From Altererythrobacter sp. C41 (GTDB taxonomy: Bacteria; Pseudomonadota; Alphaproteobacteria; Sphingomonadales; Sphingomonadaceae): a stretch of DNA of 64,000 bases. A model generated the notes under the pieces. That model saw nothing but the letters and a program-made list of their open reading frames with translations, was not told the origin of the DNA and did not search any database. Positions 8,288-17,827 of the stretch are shown one piece after another. The position numbers were made by a program, and so were the translations under genes. The stretch lies in contig NZ_JAEVFE010000002.1 in NCBI RefSeq assembly GCF_016803135.1, positions 248,001 through 312,000 of the forward strand, in the 5' to 3' direction. Each line of letters opens with the position of its first letter. Position 1 is the stretch's first letter.

Positions 8288-9858
8288 TGCCCGTTCCCCT
8301 TGTGCTGGTGCCGCAGGTCGACCGACTTCGGCTCCGGCTGTGCATCGAGAATCGCCGCCAGCCGCGCCTCCACCTCGGGCATGGTCCCGGCCAGATTGCG
8401 CGTCTCGCCCGGATCGGCCTCCAGATCGTAGAATTCGGTGTCGACCTTGCCGGTCTTCTCGTGCGTCCAGCGGACCAGTCGGTAGCGCTCGGTCCGGATC
8501 GCCTGACCGATGCGGTCGGGCCGGTTGAAGCTGTGATAGGCGAAATTCTCGAGCCCGGCGGGCTGGCCGCGCAGCACCGGGACGATGCTTTCGCCGTCCA
8601 CGTGCTGCGCACCGTTCGGCATCGAAATGCCGGCGAGCTCGAGCAGCGTGGGATAGAGATCGACCGTCTCGACCACGTGGTCCGGCGCCCGCGCGGCACC
8701 GCCCGTTCCCGGCCCGGCGAGGATCATGGCCTGGCGGACTGCCTGCTCGTAATTGGTGTGCTTGGTCCACAGACCGTGGTCGCCCAGGTGATAGCCATGG
8801 TCACCCCACAGCACGACTATCGTATCGTCCCGTAGCCCCTGAGCCTCGAGCGCGTCGAGCAGATAGCCGATCTGCGCATCGACATAGCTGACCCCGGCGT
8901 AATAGCCGTGCATGAGACGCCGCTTCAGCGCTTCGGGATAGTCCTTGCCAGGTCCCTCGGGCACCGGCTTGTAAGCCACGATCTCGCCGCCGATCTTGCC
9001 CGCGAACTTCGGTGCGCCCTCCGGCAGCACCTCCCGGTCGGGCAGCGGCAGGTGCTGCGGATCGTAGAGGTCCCAGTACTTCTTCGGGACCGAGAACGGG
9101 AGGTGCGGACGGGCGAATCCGACCGCGAGGAAGAAGGGCTCCTCCGCATCCTTCAGCCGGGCGAGCCGGTCGGCGGCGTAACGCGCGACGCGGCCATCGG
9201 CATAGGCGTCGTCCGGAACGTCCGGCGCCTCGAACGCCGCGCCGCGCTGCAGCGTGCGGGCATAGGCGAAGACATCCTGCCCGTCGGGGATCGGCACTTC
9301 GTAAAACAGCGCTTCCTCGCGCGTCGGCTGACCGCCGGTGCTTTCGCGCAGCAGGTATTCGACCACCTTGTCCTTGTGCGAGGGGATCGACCAGCTTGCC
9401 GGGTCGTCGTTCGATCCGTGGCCGACATGATAGACCTTGCCGATCGCTTCGGTGTGATAACCGGCCTGCTTGAACCGCTCGGGCAGCGTCACCGCGTTGG
9501 GGATGTAGTCGCGCAGGTCCATTCCGAAGTGATAGATGCCGGTCGAGGTCGAGCGCGTGCCCGTCATCAGATTGATCCGGCTGGGGGCGCAGACGGCCTG
9601 GTTGGCATAGGCATGCTCGAACCGCGTGCCGCGAGCCGCGAGCGCGTCGATATTGGGGCTGATCGCGTAGGGATCGCCGAACGCACCCAGCGCCGGCTTG
9701 AGGTCGTCCACGAGGATGAAGAGCACGTTGGGCCGCTCCGCCGCCGCCTGGGCCGGCGTCGCGCCTGCCGCCTGCGGCAGCGTGGTCTGTGCGCAGCCGG
9801 CGAGGGCCGTGGCGGCCATCAGTCCGAACATCCGCTTCGCAAGCTTGGGCAAGTGCAT
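8284..9858 (-). CDS. lipoprotein sulfatase, iduronate-2-sulfatase-like (S1)
   Basis: A 524-residue S1-family sulfatase anchored as a lipoprotein (lipobox LAGC, Cys22). The metal-binding VDD (Asp51-Asp52) and the formylglycine motif C-A-P-S-R (Cys90) are intact, followed by the RINLMTGTRSTSTGIY type sequence seen in iduronate-2-sulfatase-like (S1_7) enzymes. GDHGYHLGDHGLWTKHTNYE supplies the C-terminal metal ligands and catalytic His/Lys. It removes sulfate esters from a uronate- or hexose-containing glycan outside the cytoplasm. Start 9858 is preceded by GGAGGGAG at good spacing; a longer frame upstream lacks this. Confidence 0.92.
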   Translation of the reverse strand: MHLPKLAKRMFGLMAATALAGCAQTTLPQAAGATPAQAAAERPNVLFILVDDLKPALGAFGDPYAISPNIDALAARGTRFEHAYANQAVCAPSRINLMTGTRSTSTGIYHFGMDLRDYIPNAVTLPERFKQAGYHTEAIGKVYHVGHGSNDDPASWSIPSHKDKVVEYLLRESTGGQPTREEALFYEVPIPDGQDVFAYARTLQRGAAFEAPDVPDDAYADGRVARYAADRLARLKDAEEPFFLAVGFARPHLPFSVPKKYWDLYDPQHLPLPDREVLPEGAPKFAGKIGGEIVAYKPVPEGPGKDYPEALKRRLMHGYYAGVSYVDAQIGYLLDALEAQGLRDDTIVVLWGDHGYHLGDHGLWTKHTNYEQAVRQAMILAGPGTGGAARAPDHVVETVDLYPTLLELAGISMPNGAQHVDGESIVPVLRGQPAGLENFAYHSFNRPDRIGQAIRTERYRLVRWTHEKTGKVDTEFYDLEADPGETRNLAGTMPEVEARLAAILDAQPEPKSVDLRHQHKGNGQ

Positions 9859-9910
9859 CAGATCTCCCTCCTGCATTTCAGTCTTGGGCGTCCGAGACGC
9901 CAGTAAAGCT

Positions 9911-11482
9911 TCACGGCCGCGTTCGCCCGGCCTGTTCGATTCGATCGAGCATTGCGGCAAGCTCGCGTGTCCGATCGGGCATGTCGGACGCCAGATCGTT
10001 CCGCTCTCCCGGGTCGCTGGCCAGGTCGTAGAGCTGGTGGTGCGGCTGAGTGCCGATGACGTTGCCGTGAAATTCGTGCGGTTCGGTGCTCGCCCGGATC
10101 AGCTTCCAGTCGCCCGCGCGAAGCGCCAGAACGCGCTCCCCGCTGCTTGCCACCGATTTTCCTGTGGTCACCATGAGTTTGGTGTCCTCGACCACGAAAG
10201 CGCGGCCTCGATCGGTCCGGCCCATGAACGCGGGAAGCAGGTTCAGGCTGTCTACCGCGCTGTCATGCGGAAGCGCCTCTCCCACCAGCGCGGCCAGCGA
10301 GGCGAGGAGATCGACGTGATCCACCAGTGCGTCCGACACGCGGTCCGCAGGGATCTGTCCCGGCCAGCAGGTGATCATCGGAACGCGGGTGCCGCCTTCG
10401 AAGATGCTGTACTTGCCGCTGCGGTAGGGGCCGGAGGGGCGATGCTCGCCCGCCAGTTCGACCGCCTGGTCCTCGTATCCGTCGAACAGCACGGGTCCGT
10501 TGTCGCTGCTGAAGACGACCAGCGTATCGTCCGCGATGCCGAGTTCCTCGAGCGTGCGCATCAATTCGCCGACGGTCCAGTCGAGCTGGAGGATCGCATC
10601 GCCGCGAGGTCCCATGCCGGATTTGCCGGCGAACCGCGGATGCGGCGCGCGCGGCACATGCGGCTCGTTCATCGCGAAATAGAGGAAGAAGGGGGCATCC
10701 CTCCGAGCCGATACGAACGCTTTCGCCTTGCCGAGCAGCTGGTCCGTCAGCTCCTCGTCTTCCCAGCGTGCGGCCCGCCCGCCGGTCATATAGCCGATGC
10801 GGCTGATGCCGTTCACGATGGTGTCGGAATGTTCGGGGTCGGCGCCGAACTTCAGCAGTTCCGGATTCGCCACGCCGGTCGGTTCGTCGCCGATCCGGGT
10901 CTTGTAGTTCACCTCAATGGGGTCGGCCGGGTCGAGGTTCACGACATGGCGCCCATCGATCAGGACGGTGGGCACGCGATCGAGTGTCGCCGGGATGAAG
11001 AACGCCTGGTCGAAACCGACGTCGAGCGGCCCGGGGGCGATCCGGCCGTTCCAGTCGACCTCGCCGTCCCCCAGACCCAGGTGCCATTTGCCGACCAGGC
11101 CGGTTGCGTAACCGGCCGCCTTCAGCATGGCTGGCAAGGTGAACTGCCCGGGCCGGATGAGCGCCGGTGCGTCGCCCGGCAGGATCTGTGTGCCCGACGC
11201 CCGCCAGGCGTAGTCGCCGGTCAGCAGCGCGTAGCGCGACGGCGTGCATGTCGCCGACGGCGAATGCGCATCCGTGAAGCGCGTGCCCCGCGCTGCCAGC
11301 CGATCGATATTGGGCGTGCGGATCCCGGCCGCGCCGTAGCAGCCGAGATCGCCGTAGCCGAGATCGTCGGCATAGATCACGACGATGTTCGGTCGGCGCG
11401 GCGACGCTGCCGCCGGCAGCGAGACGGCGCATACCGCCGCCGCGCTGCCGCGCAGCATTCCGCGCCGCGTGATCCTGCTCAT
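9911..11482 (-). CDS. periplasmic sulfatase (S1), Tat-type leader
   Basis: A 523-residue S1 sulfatase. The leader MSRITRRGMLRGSAAAV looks like a Tat signal (TRRGML), ending near AAAS. Metal ligands lie in YADDLGYGD (Asp39-Asp40); the formylglycine motif is C-T-P-S-R (Cys79); GKWHLG and FSSDNG are intact. The overall pattern resembles N-acetylgalactosamine-6-sulfatase/arylsulfatase-type enzymes (S1_15-like), but the subfamily is a guess. It lies 52 bases upstream of the lipoprotein sulfatase gene and 45 bases downstream of the TonB receptor, in the same direction. Confidence 0.92.
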   Translation of the reverse strand: MSRITRRGMLRGSAAAVCAVSLPAAASPRRPNIVVIYADDLGYGDLGCYGAAGIRTPNIDRLAARGTRFTDAHSPSATCTPSRYALLTGDYAWRASGTQILPGDAPALIRPGQFTLPAMLKAAGYATGLVGKWHLGLGDGEVDWNGRIAPGPLDVGFDQAFFIPATLDRVPTVLIDGRHVVNLDPADPIEVNYKTRIGDEPTGVANPELLKFGADPEHSDTIVNGISRIGYMTGGRAARWEDEELTDQLLGKAKAFVSARRDAPFFLYFAMNEPHVPRAPHPRFAGKSGMGPRGDAILQLDWTVGELMRTLEELGIADDTLVVFSSDNGPVLFDGYEDQAVELAGEHRPSGPYRSGKYSIFEGGTRVPMITCWPGQIPADRVSDALVDHVDLLASLAALVGEALPHDSAVDSLNLLPAFMGRTDRGRAFVVEDTKLMVTTGKSVASSGERVLALRAGDWKLIRASTEPHEFHGNVIGTQPHHQLYDLASDPGERNDLASDMPDRTRELAAMLDRIEQAGRTRP

Positions 11483-11527
11483 GCGGCTCTCTGCCCATTC
11501 GGACGGCGAGGGGCACCCACCATCACG

Positions 11528-14239
11528 TCAGAACTGCACGCGCAGCCCGAGCGTGAAGTTGCGCCCGCGATTGCCGTAGAACTGCAGGATGCGATCGTTG
11601 CTGGGATCGCGGCTGTCCTCGGTCAGGCGGTAGAGGCCGCTGCCCAGCACATTGGTCACGGTTCCGATCAGCCGAACGTCCTCCGCAATCCGGGCCCCGA
11701 AGTTGAAATCGAGCTGCCCGCCCGGCTGGAGCTGGTACCCGCTGGCGAAGCGCCGCGAATATTCGCTGTAGTAGCGATAGGCGAGCCGCATGTTGAACGG
11801 ACGCGAATCGTAATAGAGGATCGCGTTGAGCACATGCTTGGAGAGGTTGATCGGCAGAACCTCGACCGTCGTGGAAACGGCCGCCGGCCCGGAGAGCGAG
11901 GTGAACACCTCGCGTGCGTCGGTGTCGTTGAAGTTGTAGTTCGCCTGCACACCGAAGTTCGAAAGGAGGCCCGGCAGGAAATCGAAATCCTTGCGAAGCT
12001 GCACTTCGACGCCGGCAAAATAGCGCTTCTCCGGGTCGTTCACGAATTCGGTGATGTTCGCCGTTACCGGCGTGCCGTCCGGCAGCACGATGGTGCCGGT
12101 GCGCTGTTCGTTGGTGGTGAAGTTGGTGACCGACTTGTAATAGCCCGCGACCGCGATCGACGTGGCGGAGTCGGGATACCATTCCAGACCGAGATCGACG
12201 CCGTCGGCGGTGAACGGCGCCAGTTCCGGGTTGCCCCGGACCACGTTGACGGTTCCCGTCTCGAGTTCCTCGACGTTGATCGCGGTGCCGATCCGCATCT
12301 GCTCGAACAAGGGACGCGACAGGGTGCGCGCCGCGCCCAGTCTGGCGATGAGATTGGGCGTCAGCTCGTAGCGCAGGTTGAGCGAGGGCAGCAGATAGGA
12401 ATAGCTGTTGTGCACGCTCTGATCGGCGACATCCGCGGGCGTCGTGCCCACTTGCCCGCGCGAATCGATGTCCGTCAGGACGTAGCGCAGGCCGACGTTG
12501 CCCGACAGGCCTCCGGCCTCCAGGTTCGCCTGGCTATAGAGAGCGAACGTGTCCTCCTCGATCTCGAAGCTTGCCCCGAGCTGGTTCTCGAACATGTCGT
12601 CGACGATGACGTTGTCCGCCCCGATGCCGAGGGCGTAGATCGCGTCGAAATCGTAGTAAGGGAACGCGACCGCGCTCTGCCCGCCGAACAGGTCCGCTTT
12701 CGAAGCGAACGGGTTCGACGAAAGCCCGAGATGGGAATCGTCCAGATCGGGCCGTGCATCGAGATTGGCGAACGTATAGCGCGTCTGATCGACCAGTTGG
12801 GCGTGGCGGCGATTGTCGTAGCGCAGCCCGAAGTCGATCGAACGAAGGAGGCCTGCTCCCAACTCGTAGTTGAAGTCGAGCCGCCCCGCCTTGATCGTAT
12901 CGCTGGATTGCTGGGCGGTGGTGTTCACCTGCTGAATCGCGAAGTCGCCGGCGGCGACGGGTTCGAACCCGAACTGGACATTGCTGCGGTCGCGGATGTC
13001 GTAGGAGAAGCCGCGACGCTGGGACGGGGGTGTCGTCCCGTCGGTGTCGAAGGTGACGACGGGCGTGAAGCGGTCGCGGCTCGCCCGGAAGTAGGAAAAG
13101 TCCGCGTTCAACGTCAGCGGGCCGCCATCGTCGACCTCGAAATTGATCCCGCCGCCATAAGTGCTGTCGTTGATCGCATTGCCGTTGGCGACGCCGCGAT
13201 AGAGGGCGGTCTGCCCCTCGAACGCCGTCACGGTGCCGTTCTCGACGGTCGCGTTCGTGGGCGCGCCCAGTTCGCCCCCGAACAGGTTGAAGGCGAAGAA
13301 CCGGCGGGACTGCACGTCGTTCTTCTCGTCGGAATAGAGGCCGTCGATGCTGACGAGGATCGCGGGGCTCGCCTGCCACTGGATCATGCCCATCCCGGTG
13401 TGGCGTTCGGTGTTGAAGAAGCTGGCGATCGGCCCGGCGTTGGAGGGCAGCACGTCGGCCTCGCCATCCCCGTCGACGTCGGTGCGCGGCCCGGTACCCG
13501 TGCGCCAGTTCTCGAGCTGAACCCCGCTCAGGACGTTGTCGTCCTTGAGGCCGGCATAGGTAAGCGAGACTGCGAGCGTATCGGTGATGTTGCCGACGAA
13601 CGTCGCTTCGCCGCGAACGCCGAACGGCTGCGACTCTTCCGCGTCGCTGTAGGCGTCGGTCATGTCGTCGTAGAGGCCCCGCACCACGAGCGTCAGGCCC
13701 TTGCGCCGGCTCTCCAGAGGGCGAATCGATTCCAGCGAGAGGATGCCCGCGACTCCGCCTTCGATGGATTCGGCGTCGGGGGTCTTCTGGACGAAGGCGC
13801 CGCGCAGACCCTCCGACGGAAGTCCGCCAAGCCCGACACGGCGATTGACGCCGTCCGCCGTCGGCAGGATGCGCCCGTTGTACTCGGTTGAAACGAGATC
13901 CGGGCCGAGGCCGCGGATCGCGACCTGATCGGCACCCCGCGGCGTGTCGTTGGCGGTCACGCCACTGATGCGGGTCAGCGATTCCGAGATGGAGACATCC
14001 GGGAGCAGGCCGATGTCGTCCGCACTGATTCCGTCGACGACCACATCGGCAGTGCGCTTGCGCTCTTCCGCGCTCCGCAATGCCGCGCGGATGCCGGTGA
14101 CGACAATCTCCTGCCCCGCATCAGCGGAGTCGGCGGTGGGCTGTTGCTGCGCCGGAGTGTCCGACTGCGCCTGCGCCGGCAAGGCCGCTGCCAGAGCGGC
14201 GGCGGACGTGCCCCAGCCGATGAATTTCGTGATCTGCAA
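11528..14239 (-). CDS. TonB-dependent receptor of the sulfated-glycan locus
   Basis: A 903-residue outer-membrane receptor of the large Caulobacter/Xanthomonas type. After the signal peptide (cut near AQAQS) comes the EIVVTGIRAALRSAEERKR TonB-box region, then the plug domain (LPDVSISESLTRISGV; VAIRGLGPDL) and a C-terminal barrel ending in aromatic residues (LRVQF). It probably imports oligosaccharides released by the neighbouring sulfatases and hydrolases. I place the start at TTG 14239 because GGGGAGG lies five bases upstream and it gives a clean signal peptide (MQITKFIGWG); a longer frame to 14362 has no such site. Confidence 0.93.
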   Translation of the reverse strand: MQITKFIGWGTSAAALAAALPAQAQSDTPAQQQPTADSADAGQEIVVTGIRAALRSAEERKRTADVVVDGISADDIGLLPDVSISESLTRISGVTANDTPRGADQVAIRGLGPDLVSTEYNGRILPTADGVNRRVGLGGLPSEGLRGAFVQKTPDAESIEGGVAGILSLESIRPLESRRKGLTLVVRGLYDDMTDAYSDAEESQPFGVRGEATFVGNITDTLAVSLTYAGLKDDNVLSGVQLENWRTGTGPRTDVDGDGEADVLPSNAGPIASFFNTERHTGMGMIQWQASPAILVSIDGLYSDEKNDVQSRRFFAFNLFGGELGAPTNATVENGTVTAFEGQTALYRGVANGNAINDSTYGGGINFEVDDGGPLTLNADFSYFRASRDRFTPVVTFDTDGTTPPSQRRGFSYDIRDRSNVQFGFEPVAAGDFAIQQVNTTAQQSSDTIKAGRLDFNYELGAGLLRSIDFGLRYDNRRHAQLVDQTRYTFANLDARPDLDDSHLGLSSNPFASKADLFGGQSAVAFPYYDFDAIYALGIGADNVIVDDMFENQLGASFEIEEDTFALYSQANLEAGGLSGNVGLRYVLTDIDSRGQVGTTPADVADQSVHNSYSYLLPSLNLRYELTPNLIARLGAARTLSRPLFEQMRIGTAINVEELETGTVNVVRGNPELAPFTADGVDLGLEWYPDSATSIAVAGYYKSVTNFTTNEQRTGTIVLPDGTPVTANITEFVNDPEKRYFAGVEVQLRKDFDFLPGLLSNFGVQANYNFNDTDAREVFTSLSGPAAVSTTVEVLPINLSKHVLNAILYYDSRPFNMRLAYRYYSEYSRRFASGYQLQPGGQLDFNFGARIAEDVRLIGTVTNVLGSGLYRLTEDSRDPSNDRILQFYGNRGRNFTLGLRVQF

Positions 14240-14613
14240 AATTGCCTCCCCAATACTTTTTCGTACACCGCCGCGAAGACGAGGCGGTCGATCTGATCTT
14301 CCGTGAGGATCCGCCGGCGCGAGAAAATCGGCCGGCGCCGCGAGTGATTCGATGCCGGGCATCGCACCGCGTCCCCTGATGCGCCCCGGGGCGCGTCGCG
14401 TTGCCTAGCTTCGAACCTCTCTCGTGACAATATAAATCATACTTATATCATTTAGAGGTATTCGCGGAAAGGCCATCCGGCTGTCGTCTCGAGGCGGAAA
14501 ATTGGCGCGACTGGAGGCGGTCTGTGAAAGGGGATTGCCCCCGACGCCGGACGCTTGCGCAGTGGCAAATAATCATATTAATATGCAGAAAAATTTAAGC
14601 GGGGAGTCGAGAT
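14240..14613. promoter_or_regulatory. divergent control region with AT-rich palindromes
   Basis: A 374-base gap between the divergent TonB receptor and sulfatase genes. It holds an unusually AT-rich core: an inverted repeat ATATAA-(7)-TTATAT at 14430-14448 and a perfect 12-base palindrome CATATTAATATG at 14574-14585, the latter only 28 bases before the sulfatase start. In an otherwise GC-rich locus these are good candidates for operator and -10 sequences that switch both arms of the locus together. No regulator gene of the locus is present in the window. Confidence 0.45.
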
Positions 14614-16320
14614 ATGTACCGGGCATTCGTCGTCGGAATGATGCTGCTGTTCGCCTCGATGTCGCAGCGCGTTCATGCTCAGGCCGCAGAGCGCCCCAAC
14701 GTCGTAATCATCCTCGCGGACGACATGGGTTTTTCCGATTTCTCGAGCTACGGGGGAGAAATACCGACCCCCAACATCGATGCACTCGCCGCGGACGGCA
14801 TCCGCTTCACGCAATTCTACAACAATGCCCGCTGCAGCCCGACCCGCGCAGCGCTGCTAACCGGGCTCAACCCGCATCAAGCGGGCATGGGCTATCTGTC
14901 AGGCAAACGCGAACCGCGATCACGGGGCACGTTCGGCCGACTGCACGAGCGTAGCGTGACGATCGCGCAAGTGCTGCGCGATGCCGGCTATCTGACCGCG
15001 ATGGCGGGCAAGTGGCACCTGGGCAATGCGCCGGGCACGACGCCCGCGACCCGCGGTTTCGACCGGTCCCTGTCTGCGGTCGCGGGCGGCATCTATTTCG
15101 CGGATCAGCAGTTCCGCACCCCGAACGGGCGGCGCGACGATCGCCATCTTCTGCTCGATGGCAGGCGGGTCGAACTCGATGATCCGATCCTCGGTCCGGC
15201 GGGCTGGTACGGCACCGATCTCTGGACGAACTGGGGCGTTCGTTTCATCGAAGAAGCGCGGACGCAGAACAAACCGTTCTTCCTCTATCTGGCTCATGTC
15301 GCGCCGCACTTTCCGCTGATGGCGCCGAAAGCGGACATCGACCGCTTCGTGGGCAGCTATCGCACCGGATGGGAAGCGCTGCGCCGGGCGCGTTTTGCAC
15401 GGCAGCAGGAAATGGGCCTGATCGGCCCCAACAAGGGACTACCCGAAGAACTCGAATCCGGCGATGACTGGGATGGGCTGAGCGCGAAGGAGAAGGTGCG
15501 GTTCGACCGGATGATGGCGGTCTATGCGGCCACCATCCACCGGCTCGACCAATCGGTCGGCCGGCTCGTGACGCACCTGAAATCGACCGGCCAGTTCGAC
15601 AATACGCTGATCCTGATCCTGTCCGACAATGGCGGAAATGCGGAGTCCGGGCCGCAGGGCCGCACGGGGCGCGAGCCATGGGGCGGTCCGACCAGCAACG
15701 TATGGGCGGGCATGAACTGGGCTCAGCTCCAGAATACGCCCTTCCGCTACTTCAAGCATTTTACGCAGGAAGGGGGGATCGCAACTCCGCTGATCGCGCA
15801 CTGGCCCCAGGGTATCGCCGCGCAGCGCCGGGGGGATCTCGAACGAACGCCGGGCCACGTCATCGACATCATGCCCACCGTGCTTGCGGCTGCCGGTGCG
15901 ACATATCCGGCTCGATACGACGGTCATGCCATCCTGCCGGTGGAAGGCATCAGCCTCTTCCCGCTGCTCCGCGGCCAGAGCGTGGCGCGCGGGAAGCCGC
16001 TGTTCTGGGCACACGAAGGCAACCGCGCGATCCGCGACGGGCAGTGGAAGGCGGTCAAGCGCCTGGGACACCCGTGGCAGCTGTTTGATATTGCGACCGA
16101 CCGCACGGAAATGGTCGACTTGGCCGCTTCCCAGCCCGATCGGATGCGGACCCTGGCGGCGGCCTGGGACCGCTGGGCCGAACGCACCTTCGTCGATCCC
16201 TGGACGGACGACCTGCGACGCACCGACTGGGGAAGCCCGCTCGCGATGGAACGCGAGGAATCCCGGCCAACGAGAGCGCGGACACGCGAGCGTCGGCGCA
16301 GCCGTGGCATCGCGGAGTAG
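14614..16320 (+). CDS. exported arylsulfatase (S1_4-like)
   Basis: A 568-residue S1 sulfatase with signal peptide (to about residue 23, VHAQ). Metal-binding LADDMGFSD (Asp36-Asp37), formylglycine motif C-S-P-T-R (Cys74), GKWHLG and ILSDNGG are all intact. The long C-terminal region and sequence N-terminal to CSPTR resemble classic AtsA-type arylsulfatases (S1_4). It would hydrolyse sulfate esters in the periplasm. A GGGGAG stretch precedes the ATG. It opens the forward arm of the locus and probably shares the divergent control region. Confidence 0.93.
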   Translation: MYRAFVVGMMLLFASMSQRVHAQAAERPNVVIILADDMGFSDFSSYGGEIPTPNIDALAADGIRFTQFYNNARCSPTRAALLTGLNPHQAGMGYLSGKREPRSRGTFGRLHERSVTIAQVLRDAGYLTAMAGKWHLGNAPGTTPATRGFDRSLSAVAGGIYFADQQFRTPNGRRDDRHLLLDGRRVELDDPILGPAGWYGTDLWTNWGVRFIEEARTQNKPFFLYLAHVAPHFPLMAPKADIDRFVGSYRTGWEALRRARFARQQEMGLIGPNKGLPEELESGDDWDGLSAKEKVRFDRMMAVYAATIHRLDQSVGRLVTHLKSTGQFDNTLILILSDNGGNAESGPQGRTGREPWGGPTSNVWAGMNWAQLQNTPFRYFKHFTQEGGIATPLIAHWPQGIAAQRRGDLERTPGHVIDIMPTVLAAAGATYPARYDGHAILPVEGISLFPLLRGQSVARGKPLFWAHEGNRAIRDGQWKAVKRLGHPWQLFDIATDRTEMVDLAASQPDRMRTLAAAWDRWAERTFVDPWTDDLRRTDWGSPLAMEREESRPTRARTRERRRSRGIAE

Positions 16321-16407
16321 TCCCGGGTTCCTTGCCGGACCACGGCCGCGCAGCCGCCTGCGCCCTGCTCAGCGCCTCTTCTTTCAATCACTCCAGGAGC
16401 AATTGAG

Positions 16408-17826
16408 ATGGCCGATCTTTCCCGCCGCATGGCGCTTCTCGGGTCTCTGGCGCTGACCCTTGGCCTCGCCGGAACATCGCCGGCAGCCGCGCGGAACAGC
16501 GAAGCAGCTAACCGGCCCGACATGGTGATCTTCCTGGCCGATGACCTCAGCCAGGCCGACGTGTCGATCGGCGGCGACAGCAACGTCCGCACCCCGGCGC
16601 TCGATCGACTGGCTTCGCAGGGCATGACCTTCGATCGAGCCTTTGTCGCATCGCCCGCCTGCGCACCGAGCCGCGCGGCGCTGCTGACCGGGCTGATGCC
16701 GGCGCGCAACGGCGCGGAGGCCAATCACGACCGCGCCGACGCGGCGATCCGCAAGCTTCCGTCCTATCTGCAGGAGCTGGGTTACCAGGTTGTCGCGTTC
16801 GGCAAGGTCGCTCACTACGAACATACGGGAGCCTACGGGTTCGACTTCTATGCCAACGACACCTTCCACGATCACAAGGCGATCCCGGCCGCGGTCGAAT
16901 GGCTGAAGGCGCGCAAGGACAAGCGGCCGCTGGCGATGTTTGTCGGCACCAACTGGCCGCACGTTCCCTGGCCCAGGACGACGGAGGGCTACGATCCCGA
17001 TGCCCTCGATCTGCCGCCGAAGACGGTCGATACGCCCATCACCCGCGACGCTCGCGCGCGCTTCTACGCGGCGGTCACGCGAATGGATCAGGATCTGGCC
17101 GCAACGATGGATGCGGTCGACTCGGTTCTCGGGGACGACACCTTCGTCCTGTATTCGGCCGATCACGGAACACAGTGGCCTTTCGGCAAGTGGAATCTCT
17201 ACGACACCGGGACGCGCGTGCCGATGGTCGTTCGCTGGAACGGCCATGTGACGGCTGGCGCGCGAACCGACGCGATGGTCAGCTGGATCGATATTCTGCC
17301 GACGATGATGCAGATCGCAGGCGGCACGCCACCCGAGAACATCGACGGGCGATCCTTCTCCAGCCTGTTCGGCGTCGGCGGGCAGCCGGCCGGGAGGGAG
17401 GAGATCTTCACCACCCACAACAATGACGGCCGGGTCAACGTCTATCCGATGCGCAGCATCCGCACCGATCGATGGAAGTACATCCACAATCTGCATCCCG
17501 ACTGGACCTATACGACGCATGTCGACCTGAAGGTCATGCGGACCGATTCAGGAGCCTACTTCCCATCGTGGCGCGAGGCCGCCGCTCGCGATCCCGCAGC
17601 CAAGGCCATCGTCGACAGCTACTACAGGCGGCCGCCCGAAGAATTATACGATCTTCAGGCCGACCCGGCCGAGAAGGTGAACCTGGCAAACGACCCGCGC
17701 TATGCCGGCACGCTGCGCGAACTGCGTGAGAGGCTGGCGAACTGGCGCAAGGAGCAGGGCGACAGCGGTGCGGTGCCGGTCAAGCCGCGCTTCGAGCGCG
17801 GCCCCATGGAAGGCGAAGGAAGCTGA
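16408..17826 (+). CDS. exported sulfatase, heparan-N-sulfatase-like (S1)
   Basis: A 472-residue S1 sulfatase. The leader contains LSRRMALLGSLAL, a possible Tat signal, cut near PAAA. Metal-binding LADDLSQAD (Asp45-Asp46), formylglycine motif C-A-P-S-R (Cys85) and YSADHGTQWPFGKWNLYD are intact; this compact C-terminal pattern is like S1_8 (N-sulfoglucosamine sulfohydrolase-type) enzymes. The substrate cannot be read from sequence. GGAG lies 9 bases before the ATG. It ends one base before the next sulfatase gene. Confidence 0.92.
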   Translation: MADLSRRMALLGSLALTLGLAGTSPAAARNSEAANRPDMVIFLADDLSQADVSIGGDSNVRTPALDRLASQGMTFDRAFVASPACAPSRAALLTGLMPARNGAEANHDRADAAIRKLPSYLQELGYQVVAFGKVAHYEHTGAYGFDFYANDTFHDHKAIPAAVEWLKARKDKRPLAMFVGTNWPHVPWPRTTEGYDPDALDLPPKTVDTPITRDARARFYAAVTRMDQDLAATMDAVDSVLGDDTFVLYSADHGTQWPFGKWNLYDTGTRVPMVVRWNGHVTAGARTDAMVSWIDILPTMMQIAGGTPPENIDGRSFSSLFGVGGQPAGREEIFTTHNNDGRVNVYPMRSIRTDRWKYIHNLHPDWTYTTHVDLKVMRTDSGAYFPSWREAAARDPAAKAIVDSYYRRPPEELYDLQADPAEKVNLANDPRYAGTLRELRERLANWRKEQGDSGAVPVKPRFERGPMEGEGS

Positions 17827-17827
17827 T

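Noticed and set aside
9698-13891. A 1397-residue forward frame antisense to the sulfatase and TonB receptor genes
   Set aside because: It is a shadow of GC-rich codon usage. It spans three real genes on the other strand, has no ribosome site and no recognisable domain.
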